Shown one piece after another: positions 46,635 to 56,245 of a stretch of DNA of 64,000 nucleotides. The notes below the pieces were generated by a model. It ran no database searches. It had not been told where the DNA came from and saw only the letters and a program-made list of their open reading frames with translations. The stretch comes from Microbacter margulisiae. Its GTDB lineage: Bacteria > Bacteroidota > Bacteroidia > Bacteroidales > Paludibacteraceae. The position numbers and the translations under genes were made by a program. The DNA is taken from NCBI RefSeq assembly GCF_014192515.1, contig NZ_JACHYB010000002.1, positions 62,001-126,000 on the forward strand, given 5' to 3'. Within the stretch, counting starts at the first letter, position 1. Every line of letters starts with the position of its first letter.

Positions 46635-48644
46635 TTACTCAAATACATAATGTTCCGGAATATAGATTTCAACTTTAGTACCGGTACCTGCATCAGCAGG
46701 AATGTTCATCACAGAAAAAACGATTTTCTCCCGGTTCTTTGCATTTAATAATTGTATGGTCTGATACAAAACCTTCAACCCGGTCCCCGTGCTATCATTA
46801 GTCCGCTGTTGCCCTGGATAATACCCTGCACCATTATCCTGAATAACAATTAAGGCACCTTCCTTATGCCGTGTAATGGAAATTGACAAAAGTTTTTTGC
46901 CTGGTTTGGGAGTGAGTGCATGCTTTATGGCATTTTCTACAGGAATTTGTACCATCATGGAAGGAAGGCGCAATTGATCCATATCCAGTTGGTCGTCAAT
47001 ATGCCATGTTGTAGCAAAGTCCTCCCCCAGTCGGTGTTTTTCCAATGCTATGTAAGCTTTTACAAAACCAATCTCTTCCGCCAGACTTACGGATACTTGC
47101 TCGGTCATTGCCAGGCTCTGGCGTAATAAACTCACCAGGGAAAACAAACTTTGATGCTTTTGTTTGTCCTCTTCCGTACTGATTTCACGATTGAGCACAT
47201 TAAAAGTAAAATGAGGCGACACACGGTTGCGAATATTTTGCAAACGAAGCCGGGTGATTTGTTCCTGATGCCTGATCCGTTGCAGATCCTTTTTCTTTTT
47301 CGTGTAGAAATAAAATAGTGCAGCCACCGCCACGATAATAATGCTTAATAGTATCCAGATATAATTTGTTAGCCGTAATGCTTTGATCTGCTCTTTTTGG
47401 GAATGAATGTAATACTCCCGCTGCAAGATAGCCGAATCCTGCCGGAAGCGCAACTCAATTTCCGCAATACGGGAGTTTACCTCCTGGGCTCTGACAGAAT
47501 CATTCAACAGCATATTTTGTGTCTGGTAAGCAAAAGCCTGCTTGTAGTTGCCAATCATGACATAATAATCTTCCCAACATTTATTGCGTAACGACAACAA
47601 ATCAGGTTCTGTTGACTGAGGAGCCGGATACTGTTTTAGCCATTGGGATGCTTCGGCGGCATGACCTCGCTTTAATGCAATTCCTGCCTGCACGGTAGCA
47701 ATATAATACAGGAGGGTTATGTTGTTAAGGGGACGAAAATAAGCGTAGGCTTTATTTTCATAGTAAGAGGCGGAATCCAGCTTACTCAATTTCAGATAAA
47801 TATCGCCAAGGTTAGCATTGCACAGGTTAAGATCAAACAGTATATGATCCGGTTCTACCAAAGCCTTCGCTTTCAGAAACCAGGGTAACGCTTTCCGGTA
47901 TTGTTGCCTGTAATAACAGAAATTGCCCCGGTTGTTGCAAAAGACAAATTTTTCGAATAATGTTCGATTGTCGTAATACTTCCGGGCCAGATTAAAATAA
48001 GTATCGGCAAGCGTAAAATTCCTCAGTCCGGAGAAATATGCCTGAGCCAGTCCGAAATAAATCGGGAAGCCCATTCTGTCGAGCATATGGAGGGAATCGC
48101 TGACATACAAAGCCCTCCGATAAAAAGAGATACCTTCCACAAAATTGCCCTTACGGGTGTACATATCTCCTAAATTGACAGCAATATCAGGCACTTTTAC
48201 TTTCGAAGAATCCAGCATGGCATACTTATAAGCAAGGCGGTAACAAACCAGTGCAGAGTCTAAATTAGCATTGATACTCTGACAATTGCCCAGGGCATTA
48301 TACGCTTCGCTTTTGTATTCGAGCCTGGCAAAAGAGAGTGGTTTTTCATTGGCATAACGAAGGAGACGTTTAGCCATCATACTGGCCGTATCAAGGGAAA
48401 AAACCCGTAAATAGTAATCAATATAAACGACATAGAGTTTGTAGAAACTGGCACTATCTTGTGTATTATGAAGTGCCATACGCAGCCTGGCAGCAACAAA
48501 CGACGGATTGCTATCCAGTGAATCAGTGGTTTGTGTGACCAGCGAATCAATATGGCTATAATCTGTTGTTTCACGACGAATAGGGTGTGTACAGGAAAAA
48601 ACTTCAAAAACAAGGATCAGAAGACCAATATACAAAAATTTCAT
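46635..48644 (-). CDS. TPR-containing LytS-type sensor histidine kinase
   Basis: A 669-residue membrane kinase. The N-terminus looks like a lipoprotein signal (LLILVFEVFSC, Cys18). Then come about seven TPR-like repeats in the periplasm (residues 50-400, e.g. AYNALGNCQSINANLDSALVCYRLAYKYA), a coiled coil, one membrane segment (YIWILLSIIIVAVAALFYFYT) and a His_kinase domain with phospho-acceptor His in RVSPHFTFNVLN, N-box VENAIKHAL and G-box DNGAGYYPG. It should phosphorylate the LytTR regulator downstream. Ligand unknown. Confidence 0.9.
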   Translation of the reverse strand: MKFLYIGLLILVFEVFSCTHPIRRETTDYSHIDSLVTQTTDSLDSNPSFVAARLRMALHNTQDSASFYKLYVVYIDYYLRVFSLDTASMMAKRLLRYANEKPLSFARLEYKSEAYNALGNCQSINANLDSALVCYRLAYKYAMLDSSKVKVPDIAVNLGDMYTRKGNFVEGISFYRRALYVSDSLHMLDRMGFPIYFGLAQAYFSGLRNFTLADTYFNLARKYYDNRTLFEKFVFCNNRGNFCYYRQQYRKALPWFLKAKALVEPDHILFDLNLCNANLGDIYLKLSKLDSASYYENKAYAYFRPLNNITLLYYIATVQAGIALKRGHAAEASQWLKQYPAPQSTEPDLLSLRNKCWEDYYVMIGNYKQAFAYQTQNMLLNDSVRAQEVNSRIAEIELRFRQDSAILQREYYIHSQKEQIKALRLTNYIWILLSIIIVAVAALFYFYTKKKKDLQRIRHQEQITRLRLQNIRNRVSPHFTFNVLNREISTEEDKQKHQSLFSLVSLLRQSLAMTEQVSVSLAEEIGFVKAYIALEKHRLGEDFATTWHIDDQLDMDQLRLPSMMVQIPVENAIKHALTPKPGKKLLSISITRHKEGALIVIQDNGAGYYPGQQRTNDSTGTGLKVLYQTIQLLNAKNREKIVFSVMNIPADAGTGTKVEIYIPEHYVFE

Positions 48645-49159
48645 GCGCTTATTTTTATTTTTACATTAAGGCTGTATGTATCCACCAAAGCAATTCTCTG
48701 CTCTGGCACAGGTTTTTTATGACCCGTTATAGCGATAGGAATTTTGTTCATATAAGTATTGATCATACGGTATCTCAAATGCACGGATATGTATACCTGT
48801 TTCATAAAAAACTCTTTTCTACATCATTACAAACAAGAAAGAAGCTTAACCCAAACATTCTGTTTATTCCATTTTTCACAGGAACATATATTTACAAACA
48901 CCCAACAAATGTACAAATAAATTATGAATTATCAGGGTGAATTGTAACCAAAAGCAATATTTCAAATAACAAATCACATTTAAGCCAAAGCTTATAATAT
49001 TTGTATAATAATGCGTTATTTCTGACCCGTCGGATTTACAAATCCGGCGTGACGAGTGGGATCTAACCCTCAATTCATTAGTCCTTCAATCTAAAGGAGC
49101 GTTAGCCCTGACATCTTACCTGAATGATTGAGACTGACAAAACAGCAGGAAGTAATCTA

Positions 49160-49255
49160 TCAAACAAGCAAAGGCACAATGGTTGCCAAAACATTATGTT
49201 CAAGGGCTGTCCCCTTTGGAGATAGGGGACGAGCGGAGCGGGTGGGGTTGGAAAG
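49160..49255 (-). repeat. Two-hairpin composite repeat, copy 4 (partial)
   Basis: Contains hairpin 1 at 49209-49230 (GTCCCCTTT then AGGGGAC, slightly decayed) and the flanking GACGAGCGGAGCGGGTGGGG. Hairpin 2 is not recognisable. Confidence 0.7.
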
Positions 49256-49386
49256 TGAATAACTGAATGCTAGAATGACTGATAAAACAGCACAAAATTA
49301 AAGAAGAAACAGGAAGTTAGGGAAGTTATACCTTCAATCTAAAGGAGCGTAGGTCGGCAAAATCATATGTGCAGATTCAGGAGAGA

Positions 49387-49426
49387 CAAAAAAAACGGCA
49401 TCTTCCTGCAGACAGGAAGCGCCGTT
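49387..49426 (-). terminator. Intrinsic terminator of the DUF4831 gene
   Basis: On the minus strand a two-part stem (AACGGC, CTTCCTG / CAGGAAG, GCCGTT) is followed by a run of eight T. It lies 28 bases after the stop codon. Confidence 0.85.
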
Positions 49427-49453
49427 GAATATTTTTATCAGAATTTACCGGGG

Positions 49454-50500
49454 TTACTTCTCAATAGACAGCAAAGCACCTGTGGAAGGATCGATGCGGA
49501 TTTTCAGAGCGTTTTTATTAAAAAGATTAGCAGGCAATGACTCTATGGTTCCAAACTGAGCCAGGATAATTGTCTGGCGGCTAATTACATTTCCGGTAGG
49601 ATCGGACAGCGTAACGACAGCTTGTCCCGGCAAACGGTAATACAAACCATTATCTCCTCCGCGGTCCATTCCGGCATTGCTCTTGGTAGTTGCATCTTTT
49701 ACAGTTAAATAATAGGGCTGACCGCTCAAATCATTTCGTCCTACGATACCGTCCTCGGTCGAAAGGCGGAACAGGACTTCATTTTGCACTTCCTGCGAAG
49801 GAATAATTTCAAAAGTCACTGTTGTAGGTACTGTTACCGTTTTACCGACAAACAGCTCCATCAGGTCATTCTCTGATTTATCCATTTTTTGCAGCATAAG
49901 GTTCACCGCACGACCATCAGGCATTTTATCCATATTCCCTGTGATCAGGTTGATACGGCTATCGCGTATGTTATAAATTTGCTTTGCAGCCACTTCAGCC
50001 ATACGAGCAATCGAATTGGCTTGTAACAGATCTTCGGTCAGGATCAGGTTATTGAATTCAAGATTCGGAGTTTCCGGCTTTGGCTGAACCATCTCCGGTT
50101 GCGATGTTTCTGTTACAGGTGGAACGTTCAATCCGCATAAAAGGCCACTCGGCGTTAATGAAACGTAGGATAACGATGAAGCAGGATCAGGTTTTATGAC
50201 ATACGTATTCTGAGCATCAGGCACAGCTTTAGTCGAAACCTTCACATTTTGCACAGACCACGTGATGCTGTTTTTCGTAATCACATCGCGGGTTCCCAAA
50301 TAACGTTCCGTATATTGGAAATAAGGGCCGACCAATTTAATGGTTTTTACTGCCTGCACCTGTACAACAATAACGGTTTTCGGCAAACTATAGGTAATAC
50401 CGTTTGAAAACGGAACTCTTTCACGACTGTTCACCACCTGGGCCTGAGTCGAGACTAAAAAGGCGCTGCAAAGCAATGCACTTAACAAAAAGGATTTCAT
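49454..50500 (-). CDS. DUF4831-family exported protein
   Basis: A 348-residue protein with signal peptide (MKSFLLSALLCSAFLVSTQAQ), found in Bacteroidota and of unknown function. The N-half is beta-rich (GITYSLPKTVIVVQVQAVKTIKLVGPYFQYTERYLG). The middle has a Pro-rich stretch (PVTETSQPEMVQPKPETP). The C-half contains AKQIYNIRDSRINLITGNMDKMPDGRAVNLML, the family's conserved block. Monocistronic with its own terminator; probably periplasmic or surface-associated. Confidence 0.85.
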   Translation of the reverse strand: MKSFLLSALLCSAFLVSTQAQVVNSRERVPFSNGITYSLPKTVIVVQVQAVKTIKLVGPYFQYTERYLGTRDVITKNSITWSVQNVKVSTKAVPDAQNTYVIKPDPASSLSYVSLTPSGLLCGLNVPPVTETSQPEMVQPKPETPNLEFNNLILTEDLLQANSIARMAEVAAKQIYNIRDSRINLITGNMDKMPDGRAVNLMLQKMDKSENDLMELFVGKTVTVPTTVTFEIIPSQEVQNEVLFRLSTEDGIVGRNDLSGQPYYLTVKDATTKSNAGMDRGGDNGLYYRLPGQAVVTLSDPTGNVISRQTIILAQFGTIESLPANLFNKNALKIRIDPSTGALLSIEK

Positions 50501-50714
50501 GTGTTTATAATTAATTTAAAAGTCACGTGGGACTTCATGACAAAAATTTAATCATTCCTCTGTGTGTCAAAGTTGAAGAGTTTTGCCATGTCCGTTTCAT
50601 GTGATAATAATTTGTATTTATAGCGCTCTCCGGGTGACTGAAAGGCCTCCGGCCAATTGGATGCACAATCATCAGTTTATGACGACAAAAATAGATAAAT
50701 AATAGGGAACAAGG

Positions 50715-52229
50715 CTATTCTTTTTGCATCTTTTTAAATGCACTTCCCAAAAAGTCGATTAAGACACCTGCCGTAAGAAATTCCTGTGATGTAGCGTTTG
50801 AAGCTAAATCTCCTGCCAGACCATGCAAATACACTCCCAGACGCGCTGCATCAAACGGATCATAATCCTGAGCCAGTAATGCCAGCAGAATACCGGTCAG
50901 TACATCTCCACTGCCAGCGGTAGCCATCCCGGGATTACCTGTGGAATTAAACCAAACCTCTCCAAGTGCATTAATAACCGCTGTATAAGCTCCTTTCAAC
51001 ACAACCACGCATTGATGATCGACAGCCCATTGGCGTGCATTTTCCAGACGCTCAGCACCCGAAGAGGATTTACCGGCCAAACGGTCAAATTCAACCGGAT
51101 GGGGTGTTACGATTGTGTTGGCAGATAAAAGCGACTTCAATTCAGGATGAGTAGCGATAAGGTTCAGTGCATCTGCATCTATCACCATTGGGCAAATGGC
51201 ACGTGTAAGGATATCTTCCAGCGCTTTTGCCGTCTGAGGATGAGTTCCGAGCCCACACCCAATACCTACAGCATTATGCTTCCCGCTGATTTCCACATGC
51301 GTCACATATTTCTCATTCTGATCTGCTTCCACCATAGCCTCGGGCACCGCTGTATGCAATACCAACTCGCCTCCCTGGGGAAGATGTACGGATAGCAACC
51401 CCACCCCGCTATGCAGGCATGCTCTGGAAGCCAAAACTACCGCACCTATTTTGCCACGACTCCCGCCAATCATTAAGGCATGCCCAAAATGGCCTTTGTG
51501 GGCAAATTTTGCCCGCTGATGCAACAAAGCAGCTGCATCGTCATGTGTTATCATATGAAAAGAGGTCTCGGCATTTTCGATGGCATTCCGGTTTAATCCA
51601 ATATCCAGGACAGACCATTCTCCGGTCAGCAATTCATGTTCAGCAAACAGGAATGATAGCTTCGGCAACTGAAATGTAAGTGTGTAGGTAGCATGGATAC
51701 ATAGCTCCGGATCCACCACAAAATCACCGTCGGTTGGCAAACCGGAAGGAACATCAATAGCGACCACCGTAGCTCCTGAACGATTTACCAGTTGCACGCA
51801 ATCCACCGCTAATCCCTGTAAAGGCCGGTTCAATCCTGAGCCGAATAATCCGTCAATGACCCAGTCTGTCGATTCAATCCGGGGAAAGAAATCGCGACCT
51901 GCCACTTCCTTACAGTCAGCATCCGGTATAGCAAGCAGGGCATCTTTGGCTATAATACATGTCGGCGATACGGTAACCTGATGATGGCAACAATAGGTAG
52001 AGACAGAAAACCCCGACAACATCAGCAGCCTTGCCGCTACCAGCGCATCGCCGCCATTATTTCCGCTTCCGGCCAAAACCACCACATGTGTGCCGGAAGG
52101 TATCCGCTCCAACAGCCACTCCGTCAATGCACCGGCAGCACGTTGCATTAAACCATAATCAGAAACAGGCTCGTGCTCAATAGTATAAGCATCCACCTTA
52201 CGAATAGCATTAGCAGACAAAATTTTCAT
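50715..52229 (-). CDS. nnr: Bifunctional NAD(P)H-hydrate epimerase / dehydratase
   Basis: A 504-residue metabolite-repair enzyme restoring damaged NAD(P)H. N-terminal epimerase domain (YjeF_N, about 1-215): VVVLAGSGNNGGDALVAARLL, WVIDGLFGSGLNRPL and AIDVPSGLPTDG. C-terminal ADP-dependent dehydratase domain (ribokinase-like, about 225-504): KGHFGHALMIGGSRGKIGAVVLA, VTPHPVEFDRLAG and the anion-hole motif NPGMATAGSGDVLTG. Length is normal for the fusion. A TATCTTTG core (52319-52326, minus) is a possible promoter. Confidence 0.95.
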   Translation of the reverse strand: MKILSANAIRKVDAYTIEHEPVSDYGLMQRAAGALTEWLLERIPSGTHVVVLAGSGNNGGDALVAARLLMLSGFSVSTYCCHHQVTVSPTCIIAKDALLAIPDADCKEVAGRDFFPRIESTDWVIDGLFGSGLNRPLQGLAVDCVQLVNRSGATVVAIDVPSGLPTDGDFVVDPELCIHATYTLTFQLPKLSFLFAEHELLTGEWSVLDIGLNRNAIENAETSFHMITHDDAAALLHQRAKFAHKGHFGHALMIGGSRGKIGAVVLASRACLHSGVGLLSVHLPQGGELVLHTAVPEAMVEADQNEKYVTHVEISGKHNAVGIGCGLGTHPQTAKALEDILTRAICPMVIDADALNLIATHPELKSLLSANTIVTPHPVEFDRLAGKSSSGAERLENARQWAVDHQCVVVLKGAYTAVINALGEVWFNSTGNPGMATAGSGDVLTGILLALLAQDYDPFDAARLGVYLHGLAGDLASNATSQEFLTAGVLIDFLGSAFKKMQKE

Positions 52230-52801
52230 ACAGATTAGGTATTACGATGAACGTTCTGCAACAGGAACAACTGTTAATGAGAAAGGGAAAAGTTACAGAT
52301 TCGTTTCACAAAGATAAGTAAGAAGTCAGGAAGTTAGAAGGATCAAACGACAGAAGTCAACAACAGGTCTATTGTCGAAGGGCCAATGTCAATCTGTCAT
52401 GGGAATTTTGAATTAGCTTTCCAGCTTCTTTAACTTCAGCTTTTCATTGACCATTGAATGTGTCATCCTTTACCTTCCCTGCTGTTTTATTATTCAGACG
52501 CTTGATTATGAAAACCATCATAACAAAAAAACAGCCACGCTGTTTTTACACAAACGCGACTGTTCAATAAGGCAGAAATGCATCATCCCGACGCTTTAAA
52601 CCCCGACAATATACCCTGTTTTCAAGGCAGGGCACTTGTCTTTAGGTGAATGAATAAAAAATTTTGGTTTACAAATATACCATTTCACTGATCAATCTGA
52701 TATTCCTGTTATGATAAAAATTCGGAAATAATGCGAAAATCACGTCTCACAAACAATATCTGTACATTCATTATTGCATTCAATTATCCAAATCTTTTTT
52801 A
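52230..52801. other. Intergenic region with repeat words and a terminator
   Basis: About 570 bases. It holds a minus-strand promoter core (52319-52326), mosaic repeat words at 52320-52500 including CAATCTGTCATGGGAATTTT (52390-52409, a variant of the word at 37163 and 43925), and a terminator-like hairpin at 52526-52547. No gene is supported. Confidence 0.55.
52526..52547. terminator. Symmetric hairpin downstream of the lipoprotein gene
   Basis: AAAAACAGC-CACG-CTGTTTTT-like palindrome with T/A tracts on both sides, 255 bases beyond the stop at 52802. Confidence 0.5.
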
Positions 52802-53815
52802 CTATTGATATTGAATATAAATAGGTTGTGGTCTTAATTTCATCAGTTCGGGCGGTGTCAACATACGATGAGGAGGTTTCTTCAGGTCGTTGACATAGAA
52901 TAGTTTGAATCCTGTAAATTGCACCGGCTCCCTGTAAATATAACGCTTGTAAGTACTGTATTTCAACGCGGGACCACCCCAACCGTCCATGTTCATGACA
53001 ATCTGAACCTCAGGGCGCAGTATAATGTCTTTGTAATGCTTCACCATTCCCTGGGTAAAGCGGTGCACGACCAGAATCTTAGGAGGTAAGTGATATGCTA
53101 TGACCAGTTTCGCCAGGTACTTCGAACAAAAATTAATGTCGCTTGCATCCATATATCCAATTTTGTGGCCGGGAACACTCCCATCTTTCATCGAAAACTC
53201 AGGATCAATCGCCAAATTAACCTGAGGCATTTTGAGGTATTTTTCCAAACGGGGGACCTCTCTTTGCAAATCGCTTCGGGCAACCTGTACGTCAAGAAAC
53301 ACAATAGCATTACCCATTCTTGCAATAGTCAAAGCAGAATCAATCTGTTGAGCAGGCATTCTCATACAATAGGTGCCATCTTTAAGGGGAGTACCTTGTG
53401 CTACATCAACAATATACTGAATAGCAGGTTGTACCGGCGTCGAAGGATCAGCCTTTTCCCAGGCATGCACTTCTGAGTCTAACTTTTCCCATAACTCTTT
53501 TGGTGGATATTGCCCCAGGACTCCCATTCGTTTTGAATAAAGATTACCATAATAAGCCACTATTCTTTTAAAAGGGAGGAGCGCTCCTTTCAAAGGATAG
53601 ACACGCGATTTGACAGGCCATAAACCGGAAGTATCTCCATTGGCAAGAGCCCGTAATTTTTTCTTATAAGCAATGGTATCTACCCGTGGAGTTGTTTTTT
53701 CATATTGCGCCACGGATACAACTTTTTTATCAGAATTTTCTTTACTTTTTTGGGTACACGAGCCAAATATAACCCCGAACATCAGGATCAGGACAATATA
53801 ATATTTATAGTGCAT
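52802..53815 (-). CDS. Conserved lipoprotein with a predicted TIM-barrel-like domain
   Basis: A 337-residue lipoprotein (lipobox FGSC, Cys20). After a linker it reads RIVAYYGNLYSKRMGVLGQYPP, TPVQPAIQYIVDVAQGTP, IVFLDVQVARSDLQREVPRLEKYL, LAIDPEFSMKDGSVPGHKIGYMDASDINF and ILVVHRFTQGMV, ending VQIVMNMDGWGGPALK. The regular strand-end acidic residues (LDVQ, IDPEF, MDGWG) suggest a glycoside-hydrolase-like barrel. I recall similar proteins in other phyla, without assigned function. The deacetylase gene lies 21 bases upstream on the same strand, so a cell-envelope polysaccharide substrate is plausible. Confidence 0.7.
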   Translation of the reverse strand: MHYKYYIVLILMFGVIFGSCTQKSKENSDKKVVSVAQYEKTTPRVDTIAYKKKLRALANGDTSGLWPVKSRVYPLKGALLPFKRIVAYYGNLYSKRMGVLGQYPPKELWEKLDSEVHAWEKADPSTPVQPAIQYIVDVAQGTPLKDGTYCMRMPAQQIDSALTIARMGNAIVFLDVQVARSDLQREVPRLEKYLKMPQVNLAIDPEFSMKDGSVPGHKIGYMDASDINFCSKYLAKLVIAYHLPPKILVVHRFTQGMVKHYKDIILRPEVQIVMNMDGWGGPALKYSTYKRYIYREPVQFTGFKLFYVNDLKKPPHRMLTPPELMKLRPQPIYIQYQ

Positions 53816-53836
53816 GTGATAATAAATTACGTATAG

Positions 53837-54661
53837 TTAGTTTCTTTTCTCAAAAGTCCGGTGCATAGCATTCAGCAATCCACGTGGTGTCCATCCCGGC
53901 ACAATCATTCGGGGAACCGTTTGCAGAGGTTCGAGTGTGTCTTTTTTTGTACCGAGCGAAAAGGAGAGCTTAAAGTATTTGCTGAGCTCAACCGTGCTGG
54001 TGTGATTGTATATACCATCAGGATAGGCCCAATATTTCACCGGCATTCCAACAATCTTTTCAAGTTTTGCTTTTGGCGCTACCACCTCTTTTTGCCAGTC
54101 CGCAGCATCTTTGTATTTGGTTACCATCTGATGATCCCAACTATGGAGTCCGATCGTATTGCCATCTTTAGCCAATTGCGCAATCTGCTCCGTTGTCATG
54201 TAATTCTTCTTGTTGTACGTAATCGTCATAATAAAAAAGACTCCTCTAAATCCATATTTCTTTAATATGGGTTCCGCAACCGTTGCCTGCTCTGCACGGG
54301 CATCATCAAAAGTAATCATCACTGGTTTAGCCGGTAATGGTTTATTATACACCAGATAATCATATAATTGATCAGGAGAGACAGAATGATAACCACTATC
54401 TGCCAACATCTTCATATCGGCTTCGAAAGTAGCCGGAGTCACCGCATAGACGCTTTTGATATTATCCGCAATATGATGAAAACAAAGCACTGGCACATCC
54501 GGTTTTGCACAAATCTGTGCCGGAGTGTTACGTGGCTCACCGGAAGATAAGCTACTGTCGTTAGCCGGACTCTTAGTGCTTCGATGTTGAGCCGCGTGAT
54601 TACAACTTGTGACAACAAACGTCAGAAGTATGGCAGAAATAAAAAGAATAATCTTATTCAT
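53837..54661 (-). CDS. Polysaccharide deacetylase lipoprotein
   Basis: A 274-residue NodB-domain (CE4) enzyme. Start at 54661 (MNKIILFISAILLTFVVTSC, lipobox Cys20) rather than the longer frame. Catalytic motifs: PVLCFHHI, ITFDDARAEQ with the base and metal Asp, and HSWDHQ with both zinc-binding His; AYPDGIYN is the third motif. PgaB/IcaB-like, so it probably removes acetyl groups from a surface or cell-wall polysaccharide. It is 21 bases upstream of the barrel lipoprotein gene, so they are likely one operon. Confidence 0.88.
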   Translation of the reverse strand: MNKIILFISAILLTFVVTSCNHAAQHRSTKSPANDSSLSSGEPRNTPAQICAKPDVPVLCFHHIADNIKSVYAVTPATFEADMKMLADSGYHSVSPDQLYDYLVYNKPLPAKPVMITFDDARAEQATVAEPILKKYGFRGVFFIMTITYNKKNYMTTEQIAQLAKDGNTIGLHSWDHQMVTKYKDAADWQKEVVAPKAKLEKIVGMPVKYWAYPDGIYNHTSTVELSKYFKLSFSLGTKKDTLEPLQTVPRMIVPGWTPRGLLNAMHRTFEKRN

Positions 54662-54772
54662 AATAATAACCGGTTTATTTTTAAAGACCACATGAAACCC
54701 GCATGACAACATTATCATACCATTGCGTATGAATAGTACAGGTTGTGTCATACTATTAATATCAGAGGTAAT

Positions 54773-56245
54773 TTATTTCATTTTTTCCATGATGGCTTTA
54801 TTGACATTGGAACTTAAATTTTCTTCCTTTTGGTGATGCAATTCTGCATATTCATCAATAGATTGATAAAGGATCTCCTGAATTTTAGAACGTATGCCCA
54901 TTCTCATCAGCTTATTGATTCCGTCGAGGGGATAAGTCCGGTTGCTTAAGAATATATATATCATATCGTTTACCGGATCTACCCAGCAACAGGTCCCGGT
55001 ATAACCCGTATGACCATATACCTCTCTAGGAGCTGACACACAACACGGACTATGCCCGGGGCGGTTCGGCACCGGTTTGTCATACCCTAATCCACGCCTT
55101 CCGCTTGCAGAAGTTGTGGTGGTAAAAATGCGACATGTACGTTCACTAAGGTATCTTTTCCCGTTTAATTCTCCCTGATTGAGTAACATCTGATATACAG
55201 CCGCAACATCCCGCGCCGTTGCAAACAAGCCTGCATTTCCTGCAACTCCCCCCAGGATAGCAGCATTGGGATCGTTTACATATCCCTGTAAAATCCCGTT
55301 GCGCAAGAAATCTCGTTTTAAGGTAGGTGCTATTGCGCTTTTACTATGTGTACGCAAAGGAAGATAGTCGATGTTGTTCAATCCCATTGGATCATAGAAT
55401 TCCCGGTTTAGAAACACATCCATAGGTTTACCGCTGATCTTTTCGGCGATTTCCTCCAACAGTATAAAATTCAGATCACTATATCGATAAACTTTGCTTT
55501 TCAAGGGTGTATCGGCAATCATTTTCATAGCTGCATCGTGAAATTGTTTGTTCACATAAAAATCTTTTCCTACTTGCAACGAGAACTCAGGAGAAGGTAT
55601 GGATGAAGCAAAACCTTCTTTAAATTGAAACTCATGGCTAAAAACGATGCTATCATCTTTTGTTTTTTCTTCTGACATCTCTATCAAAGAGGGTCTGTAT
55701 CTTCCGGCTATGGCCAGGTTATACAGCGGGATGGATGCCGGTAACCCGGATTCGTGAAACAGGAGCTCCTCAATCGTTATGTCTGTTTTATCTGTGCCCC
55801 GGAGAAACGATAAATACTTTGATGCCCTATCTGTTAGCTTAAGCTTTCCCTTGTCATAAAGTTTCATGATAGCCAATAAAGTACCGGTAGTTTTCGACAA
55901 TGATGCCAAATCGTACATAGTAGAAGGAGTCACTTTTTTCTTTGCAGCATACGTATAGTACCCAAAACATTTTTCATAAACCATTTTCCCATCTTTCACA
56001 ACCAGAATCTGGCAACCGGGATAAGCGTGAGCCCGTATGCCGGTCCGTGCAATAGCTGAAATACGCGCCAATATGGTAGCACTCATCCCGACACTATGAA
56101 GCGAACGAATAGGTGGTGCATCAGGATTGAAGGTTGCTTTTTCTATTTCAGGAAGAGTTTCTTTCCCTGTGTTACGGGCAAAACAGGAATTACCCGTCTG
56201 TCCTATGAAAAATATGGTAAGGAATATGACCGGAAATAACTTCAT
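54773..56245 (-). CDS. Exported serine hydrolase (beta-lactamase/S12 family)
   Basis: A 490-residue exported protein with a signal peptide (MKLFPVIFLTIFFIGQTGNSCFA). The S12 fold shows nucleophile and Lys in ASLSKTTG (SxxK), the YxN-like YSDLNF segment and the third motif HTGYTGT. PGCQILVVKDGKMVYEKCFGY is the typical entry. In many Bacteroidota this domain is the C-terminal half of a GH3-beta-lactamase fusion; here it stands alone. Probably peptidoglycan or peptide directed rather than an antibiotic-resistance enzyme. A minus-strand TACCTTTG lies at 56509-56516. Confidence 0.87.
   Translation of the reverse strand: MKLFPVIFLTIFFIGQTGNSCFARNTGKETLPEIEKATFNPDAPPIRSLHSVGMSATILARISAIARTGIRAHAYPGCQILVVKDGKMVYEKCFGYYTYAAKKKVTPSTMYDLASLSKTTGTLLAIMKLYDKGKLKLTDRASKYLSFLRGTDKTDITIEELLFHESGLPASIPLYNLAIAGRYRPSLIEMSEEKTKDDSIVFSHEFQFKEGFASSIPSPEFSLQVGKDFYVNKQFHDAAMKMIADTPLKSKVYRYSDLNFILLEEIAEKISGKPMDVFLNREFYDPMGLNNIDYLPLRTHSKSAIAPTLKRDFLRNGILQGYVNDPNAAILGGVAGNAGLFATARDVAAVYQMLLNQGELNGKRYLSERTCRIFTTTTSASGRRGLGYDKPVPNRPGHSPCCVSAPREVYGHTGYTGTCCWVDPVNDMIYIFLSNRTYPLDGINKLMRMGIRSKIQEILYQSIDEYAELHHQKEENLSSNVNKAIMEKMK

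Larger units (their letters stand above)
48645..49453. other. Intergenic region with hairpins and repeat words
   Basis: About 810 bases. A minus-strand TACATTTG core lies at 48906-48913 (possible kinase promoter with a long leader). A hairpin at 49029-49049 (GTCGGATTT/AAATCCGGC), composite repeat copy 4 (49160-49255) and a terminator (49387-49426) follow. The word CAATCTAAAGGAGCG occurs twice (near 49090 and 49340). No gene is supported. Confidence 0.6.

Noticed and set aside
54773..56245. Beta-lactamase resistance gene
   Set aside because: The S12 domain matches the Bacteroidota exported hydrolases usually fused to GH3, not class C beta-lactamases; no AmpR-like regulator is nearby.
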